Assembly (NCBI GenBank): GCA_008330645.1
Contig: VLTN01000011.1
Coordinates: 463,501-527,500, forward strand
Direction: 5' to 3'
Source of the DNA: Cafeteria roenbergensis
Lineage: Eukaryota > Sar > Bigyra > Bicosoecida > Cafeteriaceae
Length of the DNA stretch: 64,000 bases
Part shown: in pieces, positions 1-12,000 of the stretch
How the letters are laid out: each line of letters opens with the position of its first letter
How positions within the stretch are numbered: the stretch's first letter is position 1
Made by a program: the position numbers and the translations under genes
The notes under the pieces: generated by a model
The model's input: the letters and a program-made list of their open reading frames with translations, nothing else
Databases searched by the model: none
Told to the model about the DNA's origin: nothing

Positions 1-3000
1 GGCCCGGACCACCTCCGAGCGCTCGTCCTTGCGAGCGCTGATGAGGTCCGAAATGTGCGTGAGGCGGTCGTACAAGAAGGAGTCTCGGGCCTGCTGCTCC
101 TCCGCCCGAAGGCTGACGAGGGCCTCGTCGATCTCGCCAAGGCGGAGCTTGTGCTCCGCCTGCGCCGCCTCGCGCTCCTCGCTAGAGTCGCGCAGCTCGC
201 GGGACAGGCGCGAGTAGTCCGCGCGCAGCTCGCGCAGGCGGCCATTGAGAGCGGAGAAGCCGCGGGTGAGGGTGTTGCCGTCGTCATCCGAGCCCGACGG
301 CTCGATGACGCCGCAGGCCATGATTCCGCCGGCGGCAAGGTGCTGCTCCGCGGCCGCCAGCTGGGCGGCCGTCAGCTCCCCATCGGGAAGGCGGCCCATC
401 GCCAGCACGGTCCGGGCGAGATCCTCCGCCGCTGCCTCCTTCTTCATGGCCGCGCTTGCGGCAGCGCGGCTTCCCACCCGAGCGCGGGCAGAAGAGCGGC
501 TGGTGAACTTGCGCGGCACCGACGCTGCCTTCTTCTCGGCGCCTCCCGCCTCCGCCTCGTCGTAAGTGGCGGCCAGGACAGCTCCCGAGTACCCCTTGGC
601 GGAGAGGGCAATGACGGCAGCGTTGTAGGGCGCGTCGAGGACGGCGAAGATCCCACGGGTCGAGCGGGCCATGAGGGTTGCGAGGCCGAGCTGGAACTCG
701 GGCACCTCCACGAAGCGCATGCCGGAGCGCACGAAGCGCTCCGAGGCGCTGCCCTCGGCCGCCATGAACTTGATGGAGCGATCCAGCGAGGTGAGGGCGC
801 TGCGGGCCACGCCGACCAGCTTGTCGTCGTCCGCGCACACCACAGGCAAGCCGCTCTCGTAGGCGAGCGAGGCGATGCCACCCACGAAGGCGTCGCCGCC
901 CAGCGCGCCGATGTCGTCGCCCTCGCGCGCCACATCCAGCACGGCCGGGATCTCGGGGGCGCTGCCGATGCCAGTGCCGCCGGAAGCGCGGTCGTAGACG
1001 GTCTCAGCAGCCCAGAGCTCGAGGCGCTGCGCGAGGGCGGCGGCGGAGAGGTCGCAAGTCGGATCCACAAGGTCCGGGAGGACGGCAAGCATCACGTCCG
1101 CTGGCCGAAGCGGGTTGCTGGTGACCACGCGGAGGTCGACGTCGTCCTCCCCGCCGCCGTCAGCGCGGGCCTCGTCGTCATCGTCGTCGTCGCCGCCGGC
1201 GCCCGCGCCGTCGCTGGCCATGGCGACGAGGCCACCGGCCGCCTCCTCGTCGTCCTCCTGGGCAAGCGACTCCTGGCCAGCGCGGGCTTCGAGGTGCTGG
1301 CGGATGGCGGTGCGGGCGGCGTCGGCGCGCGCCCCGACCACGGCGGTCAGCTGGTGCAAGTCCACAAGGGGCATCGTGTCCTCGGCGCCATCGGCACCTG
1401 CCATGGACGCGAGCACGGCGTTGAGCGGCGCGCATGCCAGCTTCATGGACCCGGTGGACGACACCGTGAAGGACCGGGCGGTTTCGGCGTCGGCCGCGTC
1501 GGCAGCTTCCGCGTCGGCCGCATCGGCCGCCAAGCGCACGGCCGCCTTGGCGGCAGTCTCGCCGGCGCCAGCCGCGGCGCCGGCGCCGACGTCAGCTCCG
1601 GCGCCCGGGGCATTGCCCACGTCGTTGTCGTCCTGCTCCTTGGTCTCTGCCTCGCCGATGGAGGCGATGGCTGCGCGGCGCTCGGCTGCGCGGCGGGCGC
1701 GGCGGCCCTCAGCTGCGTGAGAGGCGCGCAGGTCGGCGAAGGACTCCTCAAGCTGCTCGCGGCGCGAGCGGAGGAGGGCGCGCTCCACGCGGGGCAGCAG
1801 CGCAGCCGCAAGCGAGGGGTCGGTGGACCGCTTGGACTTGCGGAGGTCGCGAACCAGATCAAAGTCCACGAGCGACGAGGAGGCGAAGTATGCGTGCAGG
1901 CGGCCGAGCGCCGAGCGCATGGCGACGCTGTCCACCGTCCCGGAGGACATGCCCACGAGGGCAAAGCGCAGCTGGGACGCCGCGCCCTCGGCCTCGGCGA
2001 TGAGCTCGTTGCCCGACGCGTCAGCGAGCACGGCCTCCAGGGCGGCGTTGGACCGGCCAAGCGATGCCACGACAGGGTGGAGCTCGGACCCGGCCGACGC
2101 CGCAACCGTGCGCAGCCAGCCGAGGGTCGCCTCGCCGACGATCTTGAGCGCCGAGGGGTCCTCGGCCCCGGTCGGCACGACCATCACCGCGCGCTTGGGC
2201 GAGGGGAGCATGCCCGCCGTCACGAGCGCCCACACGGCGTCGTGGCCGCCGCCCTCGAACTCGATGCCCTTGTTGCGGGCCCAGTCCTCCTCGGCGAGCG
2301 GAGGCACCTCCTCGAGCTTGGGGTCGCGCACCTTGGAGAGCGCGGTCATGGAGCGCTCCGACGCGCGGTCGCGCAGCCGGTTGGCCGCGGCCTGCGCCAC
2401 CTCGAGGAATGCGACCATGCGGTCCGCGTCGCCCGTTGAGAGGAGGTGCCGGGGGTCGGCCTCCGCGCCGCGGCCCGTCTCGACCAGCGCCATGGCATCC
2501 TCGGAGCGAGCGCGCTTGCCGCGCGCCGCCATCAGGATGGTGTCAAGCTGCGACGTCAGCTTCTTGCTGCCTGCCAGCGCGGCCGCTTGCTCGCGCAGGC
2601 GGCTCATCTGCAGCAGCGAGGAGTTGAACAGGCGCGTGGCGCCCTCGCACACCATGACAGCCTCGCGGAGCTCGGCGGTCAGGCCGCTGAGCGCGCCGGT
2701 TCCAGCCGATTCTCCGACCCCGGCCTTGAGCGCATTGCCCAGCGCATGCTTGAAGGCGTCCACAAGCGACGTGGGAAGCACCTCCTCCCGGCCGAACAGG
2801 TGGCGCATTTCCGAAGGCGCCAGGCCCTGGAGCAGGCTGGCGAGGCGAGCGGCGTTGCTGCCGATGCTCTTGCACACGGCGGCCACGGCCTCCTCGCTCT
2901 CGGCAGAGTTGGCGTCCATGGCGGCGCGCAGCATCGGCATCCACTCGTCCACGCTCTGCCGGGCGCGCACGTACACGCGAAGACGCTCGGTGCGCTCCTC

Positions 3001-6000
3001 GTCCGTGGGCGCGGCGCTTCCACTCTCCGCGCCGACGTCTGCGGCGCGAGACGCCGCGACGCGGCAGATCTTGGCGATGAAGACGACCAGGACAGCCATG
3101 AGGTGCTTGACGAGCTCCTCAAACTTGAGCGCGCGCTCCACTGAGGGAGAGTCGCGGAGCTGGGCGAGGATGTCGCGCGCCACGAACAGCCCCGGATGCT
3201 TGTCAACCACGGAGCGCAGGTACGCGATGGCCTGGCGAACGGGGCGGGACACAGACACGGCCCGCGAGGTGTGCAGGCCAGGGGGCAGCAGAGCGCGTGT
3301 GCGCTCCTCGCGCTGCGACTCGATGTGAGCCGAGCTGCCCGCCACAGCGGCCTTGAGCCGCACCACCTCGGTGAGGTCCTCCTGCAGCCGGCGCTGCACC
3401 ACAGCGTGCCGGTGCCTGGCAGAGGCGGCGGTGCCCGTCGACCCGGCGCGGACCACGGCCGAGCTGCCGCGCGCGCCGCTGGCCCCAGCGCCGGCACCGC
3501 CCATTCTGGGCAGGCCGAGGGACACGCCGCCGTCCTCGTAGTCGTCCAGGGCCGCGGTGCCGGACACCTCGCCAAAGGCCTCGACGTCGCGGTCGGGGCC
3601 GTCGGTGGCGACGCCCGGCTCCTCAAAGTCGGTGCGCTCGGCGACGTGGTGAACAGCCTCCAGCAGCTGGGTGCACTGCGCATGCAGCTCGTCCACGCGC
3701 TGCTGGTCCTCCACGGTGAGGGCGCCAGCCGCGGTGGTGGACTCGCGCGCCTTGGCCCGCACCGTGGGGTCGCTCAGGGTGTCACGCACACCAGACACGC
3801 GGGCGCGGATGGCGGCACGGAAGGCCTCCAGCTCCGCAACGCCGATGGTCATGCGGTCGGGCTGCGGCACGCCCGGGGGGGTGGAAAAGACGGAGCGGAG
3901 CACCAGCAGCGTGGCGGCCGCCTGGGCTCCTTCCGCGTCCAGGACGGGCGAACGCACGTCGCCAAGCTTGAGCACGGCCCGCGCAAGGCCGAGGCCGCCA
4001 GAGGCGCCGAGCAGCCCAGCGCTGCCCTGGCCTGCCGCGGCGCCGGCGCTTGACATGGCGGACGCGTCAACGAGCTCGCCCAGGTCCAGGGTGTGCCGCG
4101 AGTGCAGCGACGACAGGTACGCGAGCGCCGCCAGCCGGTGGCCGCTGGCGATGGCAGGCGCGCCGTACAGCACCACGGAGGCGGTGGCCGAGTCAGAGCG
4201 GCCCGACACGCGGGCGGCGGAGCCGCTCACGGACGCCGAGCGCCTGTCGATCACGAGCGCGGAGAGGCAGCGGGTGCCCTCGGACGCGAACACGACCACG
4301 TGGATGCCGTTTCGGGCGGAGCCAGAGCGCAGCTGGAGGCCGGGCTCGCCGCCGCCGGAGACGCGGAAGGCCTTGGCGAGGGCGGCGTGCGCCGCCTCGG
4401 CGGCGGCCGAGTCGACAGCGCCTGCCGCAAGCGCCTCGTCGTCGAAGCTCGCCGCCGTGAGGCAGTGAGCGAGCTCAAACGACACGGCGTGGGTCCGAAG
4501 CGGGTCGGGGAAGCTGTCGGTGCGGGCGGCTGCGGCCACGGCCTTGGCAACCTGCGGCAGCGGCGGCATGAGCGCAAAGGCCAGCGCGCCAAAGGCAGGC
4601 TCGCCCCACACCGGAGAGTCGCGCATGCGTGCCAGCTCGTACAGCCAGTCGTCCGCCTGCTCCAAGGCCAGGCGGACAGGAGTGCGGGCGCGCACGTGGC
4701 CGCGGTTCCACTCCGTCACGAGCGACGAGAGGACGCCAAGCTCGGTGCGGGCAGCGAGCGCCTCGGTGCTGTCCTCGACGCGGCTGGCGCTCCCTGCCTT
4801 GGCGGCGGCAGCCTCGGCGCGAGCCTCGATGGCGCGGAGGGCCTTGCGGAGGTTGGCCCGGGCCTCTTCCAGGGCGTCACGAGCGCGCTCCACAGCCTCG
4901 CTCTCGTCTGCCTCGGCATCGGCGTCTGCCGCGTCCCCGCCCGACCTGGCACGGCCCAGCACCCGGCCCAGGCCGCCGAAGCGCTCCCCGCTTGAGGCGG
5001 CGTCGCCGCCGGCGTCGTCGCCTTCCTTGCCCTCGCCGTCGGGTCCGGTCTCGTCACCCTCCTTGCTCTCGCCGGCGTCCTCGCCCGAAGGGGCTCCGTC
5101 GGCAGGGCCCGGCTCCGGTGCGGCTACGGGCTTGGCACGCGCAGCCGCGCGCGCCTCGGCAGCCTCTGCCTCGGCGGTGCGGAGGGCGACGAGCGCCTCG
5201 TCCACGCCGCTCTCGAACACTGCCTCGGCAGCCTCGATCGCGGCGCGTGCGCTCTTGACGCTGGCGTGCATCCTCTCGAGCTTGCGAAGCGAGCGTAGGT
5301 TGAGAGCCGACAGGAACGTCTCGTCGTCAGCGGAGCTGCGCGCGGAGGCCGCCGCGCCGGCTCCCGAGGCGCCGCCTTCGGAGAGGCGGAACCACATGAG
5401 CTGCGCCTGGAAGAGCGCGTAGCGCACTTCCGCCTCCGCGGCGAACTGCATCAGGGCGCGCACAGCGGACGCCGAGCCCGCAAACTCGTTGATGACAAAC
5501 GCGAGGACGCGGCGCAGCAGGCCGGTGCCCTCCATCACGGGGCGGGTGAGCACCGACTGCACGATGGCGCCCGCGAACACGGCCTCGTCGCGCCCGGCGT
5601 TGGGGTCAGAGCTCGAAGAGGGGCCGCCCTCGGCGCCGGGCATGAAGGCGCCAGCAGCCAGCTTCTCGTAGGTGTCGCGCATGTCCTCGTCCATGAGCGC
5701 GTCGAGCTGCGACACCAGCTGGAAGGGCGTCCGCAGGCGGTTGGCGGCGCGGCGCACAGTCGTGGACGCAGCGCGGACGTCCTCTGCGGCGGAGCCCGCC
5801 CCTCCTGCGGCGGCCGCAGCGCGGGTGGCGTCGGTGCCTCCGCGGGCCTTGCGCTCGCGGACTGCCCCGCTGGCGCCGTCGAGCGCTGCCTGGACGACGT
5901 CGTCGAGCAGGGCGCTGGCGCACGCCTCGGCAGAGTTGCGAGCACGGGCCAGGAAGGCGCGGCGGTCGGCGGCGTCGACAAAGGAGGCAGCCTCGACCAT

Positions 6001-9000
6001 GCCCACCGTCGCGCGGCTGATGCTCTCAACGGTGCCGGCGATGGACAGCCCCATCTCCTGCACCACGACAAGGGCGTCCTTGCCGCGGCGCCGCAGCTCG
6101 GCAAGCTCGCCCGCACCAGCACCGGATGCGGTACCGGGGCGGCCCCCGGCGGCGAGGTGCGCCAGCTCGTCCTCCCTCTCGTCGTGGATACGCTTGGCCT
6201 CGAGGATGCGCGGGTCCACGCAGGCGGCCAGCGCCGCGGGGAGGAAGATGTGGAGGAACTCGCACGTCTGGCCCAGCAGCTCCAGCTTGGGCAGCTCGGA
6301 GCCCGGGCCGACGGCGGACTCCCACTGCGCCAGCAGCGCTGCGGCCTCGCGGGAGCGAGCGGCAGCCTGGGGCGTGACGTAGCGGCCCGAGGCCGACGAG
6401 CCGTCCGACTCCACCGCCTGCAGTGCGGGGCGGACGAAGGTATCGAGCAGCGTCCCGAGGAAGGCGCGCACGCCGCCGGCGGTGGTGGTGGCGGCCACGC
6501 CCGACGGCGCTGCGGCGACGGCGGCGGAGCCCGAGGCGGGCTCGACGGGCGCGACGGTGCCGCCAGCGCCCGAGGCAGCCGAGGCGGCGCCGGTTGCGGC
6601 CTCGGCGGCGTTGGCGGCCTCGTCCAGCCCGAGCGGTCCGGCGAACACGTTGGCCAGCACAACGATGCCCATGCCAAAGTGGAGCGTCTGCTCCTCCACC
6701 GAGGCCATGAGCCCGGAGAGGTGCGAGCGCTCGCGCTCGAGCTTCGCGGTGCCGCTCTGCGCGGCGGAGCCACCCGCTGGCATGATGAAGGGGCCGCGGC
6801 TCACGTTCACGAGGCGGGCCACGCGCGCAAGGCGGCGGTAGAGCTCCGCGCGCGTGGAAGGGCTGTCCTGCGAGGCGATGTACGCCCGGGCGATGCCCAC
6901 AGCCACGGCGGCCGGCGGCGTGACCCCCGTGCGGTACGCGTTGACGGCCGCCTTGGCCGCCTGCTGCATCGTGCGAATGTTCACTCGGCTCATGCGAACG
7001 GTGGCGCCGCCGCGCGAGCCTGCCCGAGACGCGCCAGAGGCCGCGAGGGCCTCGGCGTGGAATGCCATGAGGAAATTGGCCATCTGCCTCTGGCCCAGCA
7101 TGGAGCCGAGCAGCTCGCGCGCGATGGCGGCCATGTCGTGCGACTCGATGTTGGCGAGCACGAGGCCCTCGTCGAGGCGAGGCAGCCACAGCTGCAGCAT
7201 GCGGTTCAGGAAGGCGGACGAGAGCTTGTTTGCGCCAGGCCGGCGCGAGTTGTAGGTGGCAAACACGCGGAAGTCGTCGTGGATGAGGGAGCCGGCGCGG
7301 CCACCGTCCTCCTTGCGGCGCAGCGGCTCCTCCTCGCCCTTCTCCAGGAGCGCCAGGACGGGCGGGACCTCGAGAAGCGAGTTGAGGCGCTCCAGCACCT
7401 CGGGGGGCGCGTTGTTCACGTTGTCAAGCAGCACCCAGTGGCCCTCACGAATGGCCCGCAGGAACTCGGCCTCGACGAAGGCAAATGCCTCCCCTGAGGC
7501 GCGGGCGGCCTCGGCCTTCTTGGCGATGACGCGAATGACGCGGGCCACCTCGCGCCGCGCGATCTTGAGGCTGGCGTAGGACTCGAGGCGCACGCTGGTG
7601 CCGCGCATCATGCGGCGCATGCGGCGCATGACAGTCTCAATCTCCTCGAACACGCCCTCCGCCCACACCCTGAGCGCGTCGGCCGCGGTGCCGTCGGTGC
7701 TGGCAGGCGCGTCGTCGCCGCCGCCGTCGGCAAAGGGCACGTGGGCGGCCCCGGGCTCCTCGTCCTCCTGCGAGGTGGCCCGGCGCAGCGCCGAAGACTC
7801 GACGCCGTCGAGCACGCTCTGCAGCTTGCGGTTGAGGCGGGGGGGCGAGATGCGCGCGGCCATGCGGGCGAGCGCGTCCTTGTCCGCGTCGGACGAGACC
7901 TCGGGAACCGCCTGGATCAGCAGGAGAAGGAAGAACCCCTCCAGCGCCTGCATCAGCTCGCGGCGCTCGTGGGCCACCGACTGGGAGCTGGACACGAGCG
8001 TCCACTGGCCGATGAGGTCGGCCACGTCCGTGTCGTGGGTCATCTGCAGCGTGACGAGGCGCTGGTTGCACAGCCTGGCGAGCTCCTTGACCATGGCGGT
8101 CTTTCCAGAGGCCGTCTCGCCATCAATGAGCACGGGCAGCTGCGAATTCACGGCGGCGGCCATGTTCTCCAGCGTGCGGGTGGCAGCGGGCGTGTGAACG
8201 AGGCCTGCATCGGCAGGGCCTGCGCTGGACGCGTCGTCGTCGAGCTCCCCGGGCTCGCCGTCGTCGGCGGCGACCTCGGTAACCGCCGTGTTGCGCGGCA
8301 CGTACACCGAACCGATGCGGACGAAGGAGCGCAGCACGGAGATGGGCTTCTCCTCGCCGCCCACACCCCCTGCGGCCTCGGACTCGGTCTCCTTGCGCAC
8401 CGCCGCGATGGCCGCCTCGCGCGTCTCGCCCAGCAAGTGGTGGCGAATCGCGGCGCGCGCCTTGATCTGAAGGTCCGGGCTGCTCAGCCGCTGGGCGTAG
8501 ACGAGATCGGCAAACGCGGTGAGCGACGGGGAACGGCTGTCGGACGCCACGTCGCCGCCCTGCCGGTACCCGCCGGCCTTGGCCGCGGCGCCGCTTTCGC
8601 TGCCTGCGTCGCTGCCGTCGTCCTTGGACTCGTCGGCGGCCCCGGAAGCGGAGGCGGCCAGAGCCGCCTGCTTGCGCGCCTTGCGCGCCTTGCGCCGAGC
8701 ACTGTTGCCCACGCGGCGGGAGACGCGGCGGCCACCCTTGCCCTGCTCTGTGGCGGCATCGTCCTCGTCCGGCCCAGAGTCGTCGCTGTCGTCGTCCTTC
8801 TCCACGAGCTTGGTCAGCTTCTTGTCGCTGGCCATGATGCGGCGGTGGGCGTTCTGCGCGTAGGAGCTGCCCTCGATGACGTGGAGCAGCTGCTGGATCA
8901 CGCGGATGTTGACCTCCTCCTGGCCCGCGCCGCCCACGCCCTCGCTCTCCACGAGCTCCTTGATCTCGCAGTGCAGCGCGACCACGGCGGAGAGATGGGC

Positions 9001-12000
9001 GGGGCTCAAGTGGCGGAACTCAGTGTCCGCGCTCTCGCGGCCGGCCACAACCATGGCGCTCTCGTCGCTGGTGCTGTCGACCATGCCCTGGCGCTCCGCG
9101 AGGCCCTTGATGATGATGGCCTGCTCGTCCAGCGGGTACTCCTGCAGCTGCACGCGCGCGAAGTAGTTGACCAGCGAGCGGGGGAGGGCGTTGCGGCCGC
9201 CACCGATGGAGGCCGGGTTCATGGCGGCGAACACCATCACGTTGGGCGGGACACGGACGCGGCGGCCCTTGAGCTCCACGAAGAGCGTCTCGGCGCGGGA
9301 CGGGTCCTGGGACCGCTCGTAGATGGCGGAGAAGAGCTGCGCAAGCTGGTCGAGCACCTCGGGCGGGGCCAGGTTCACCTCGTCGAGAAGGAGCCAGCGG
9401 CCCTCCTCCAGCGCCTGAACGAGCCGGCCCGAGCGCCACTGGAAAGTGCGAACGCCGTCCACCACCATGGGCATGTAGCTGCCGACCAGGTCCTCCACAG
9501 TCGAGCTCGCGGAGAAGTTGAGGCGCTCGACGGACGGCTGGCAAAGGACCTGAGCGATGACCTTGACAACTGCCGTCTTGCCGATGCCCGGCGGGCCCTC
9601 GAGCAGCAGCGGGTACGACGCGTTGGTCGCAGCGAAGATGCGCGCGAGGTTGTCCAGCACGGTCGGGGTGGTGGCAAAGTCCCAGCGCGTCATTGGGTCG
9701 CGTGGGTCGCGCAGCATGCGCTCGCCGCTCTCGCGCTCCTTGGCCGGCAGAGCGGCGCCGGCCCCCGAGGGGCGGAAGAGCGGCACTGCAACGCCGAGGT
9801 GGGTGAGAGTGACGGACTTTTCGCCTCCGGGAGCGGGCGTGAACGGGGTCACCAGGCACTTGGCGAGCAGGGCTGCGCCCGCCTCGTCCAGCGCGCTGGC
9901 GGTGGCGCTGCTCGACGAGTCGGCGCCTGCGGCAGAGGCGGCGGCAGCCGCTCCCGCGGCAGGCTTGGACGCGGAGCTGCCCGCCTTGACGCCCAGCATC
10001 ATGGCGGGGCGCACGAGGCGCTCCCAGCGGTCCTGGGCCGCCTCGACGTCGCGCGCCGACGAGCCGGGGCGCGCCTTGGCCCAGCGGGCGACGGCCGCCA
10101 CGGTCTCCGTCGCTGCCTCCTCGCGGTCCTGCGGCGAGAGGCGGTCCAGCACGAGCAGCTGGGAGGCGAGGAGCACGGAGGCCGGGACGTCAAACGTTTC
10201 GGTGCCTGCGTCGTCGGCCCCGTTGGCCAGAAGCGCCGACACCAGGCCGCACATCTGAATGAGCCGGCGGACGTCCAGCCGCAGGTTGAAGCGCGTTGGG
10301 TCGGCCATCAGGTGAATGACGTTCATCATGCACGCCAGGGCGTCGGACGCCTGGGAGGCGTCCAGGCCGCGCCCGGGACTGCGCAGGTCCTGGTCGAGCA
10401 CCTCGCGAACCTCGGCCTCCTCGTACCCCGTGGACCAGACCTCGGTGAAGCGGGAGCGGGTCGCGGGGGACAGGCTGATGCGAGTGCGCTCGTCCGCGGC
10501 GTGGACCGTCGCAAAGACCGCAAAGCGGTTCACGAGCTCCACGTCGGTGCGGGGGCGGCTGCGGCGCGGGCCGGCCGCCGAGGCGGCACTTGCCGCCTCG
10601 CCCTCGTCCTCGTCGTCCTCGGACGGGGCGTCCTCCGTCACGGCGAACGTGCGCTCGGTCTCGAGCATGGAGTTGAGTCGCTCCGTCACGGCGGGCGACG
10701 GCAGGTCCAGGTTCTCAAGCAGCACCGGGTGGCCCAGCTTGGCGGCACGGGTGATGGCGCCGTCGTGGAACAAGAACATGGCGCCGGCCGCGGACGACAC
10801 GCCGGGGCCCTGCGACGCGAGGCCGCGGAGCTTGCGCGCGAGCGAGCGGGCCTTGCGCGCCGCCATCTTGAGCGAGTTGTCCACGCTCAGCCCCTTGGCC
10901 TCGAGGGAGGCCAGCACGCGGCCCTCCAGCGTCCGCATCGCCGCGAGCAGGCGCAGCAGCGCCGCCGCGTCGGCACCCTCGGACCAGAAGAGCTGGAGCA
11001 CCATGTCGTCGGGCCCCGCGGCGGCCGCCTTGGACCCGCCGCCCGCCGCCACCTTGGCGTCGAGCGCGGCCTTCTCCTCAGCACGGGCCTTGGCCTTTGC
11101 GGCCTCCTCCTCGGCACGGCGCTCCTTGGCCTGCTGCGCGCGTGCGCGGCGCTCGAGCTCGACCAGGCCGGACATGTCCGGGTCCTCGTCGTCGTCGTCC
11201 TCCTCCTTGTCCTGTGCAGCGGCAGACGGCTCGGATGGGGCGCTGGTGGCGCCCGCGGCAGATGCGGCCGACGCACCGCCTGTGGCCGACGAGGTCTCTG
11301 CGCCGGAGCCCCAGCCGGAGCCCCAGCCGCCGGCACCTGCGCCGCTTGCGGCAGGCGAGGGGGCGCTTCCCCAGCCGGAGGCCTGGGCGCCGGCCGCCCC
11401 GCCGTCGCCGAACCCAGTCGAGTCGCCAAAGCCGCCGCCGACCCACCCGCCTGCCTGCGCGCCTCCGCCGCCGCTTGCAGCGGCAGCGGCAGCTGCTGCA
11501 TCGTTTGTGGGCTGCGCGTTGGGCGCGCTCTGGGCGCCGGCAGAGGGCCTGGGCGCCTTGGTTGCCTTGGGCGCACTCGGGCGGGGGACCACGATGGCGG
11601 CGTCGTCGTCGTCCGCGTCTTCCTGCTCCTGGGCGTGGGCGGCCTCCTCCAGGGCGGCGAGCTGGCGCTTCTCCGCAAGGCGCGTCTTCTCAAGCTCCAC
11701 GCGCTCCTCGAGCTGGTCGCGGAAGGCCGCGAGCGCCTCGGTCAGGGTCTGGATGGGGTCGGCGGAGGCGCTGGTCGTGGCGAGCAGGCCGCCCGCCACG
11801 TCGCGGTCGAGCTGGGCCGCGCGGTCGCGCACCTCCGTCGCGCGGTCGCACAGCATGCGCGCGGCGTCCCGAGGCACCACGGGCATGATCTGGCCGATGA
11901 GGTCCGAGGACTCGGTAACCGTCGTGAGGTGCACCGTCTCCATGTCCGACACCACGAGGCCGTCCAGGGCGCGCTCCTCCGCGTCGCTGTCGGCGCCGCC

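Noticed and set aside
55-2439. 794-codon plus-strand frame at the left edge
   Set aside because: Antisense shadow of the giant ATPase; composition typical of the other shadows.
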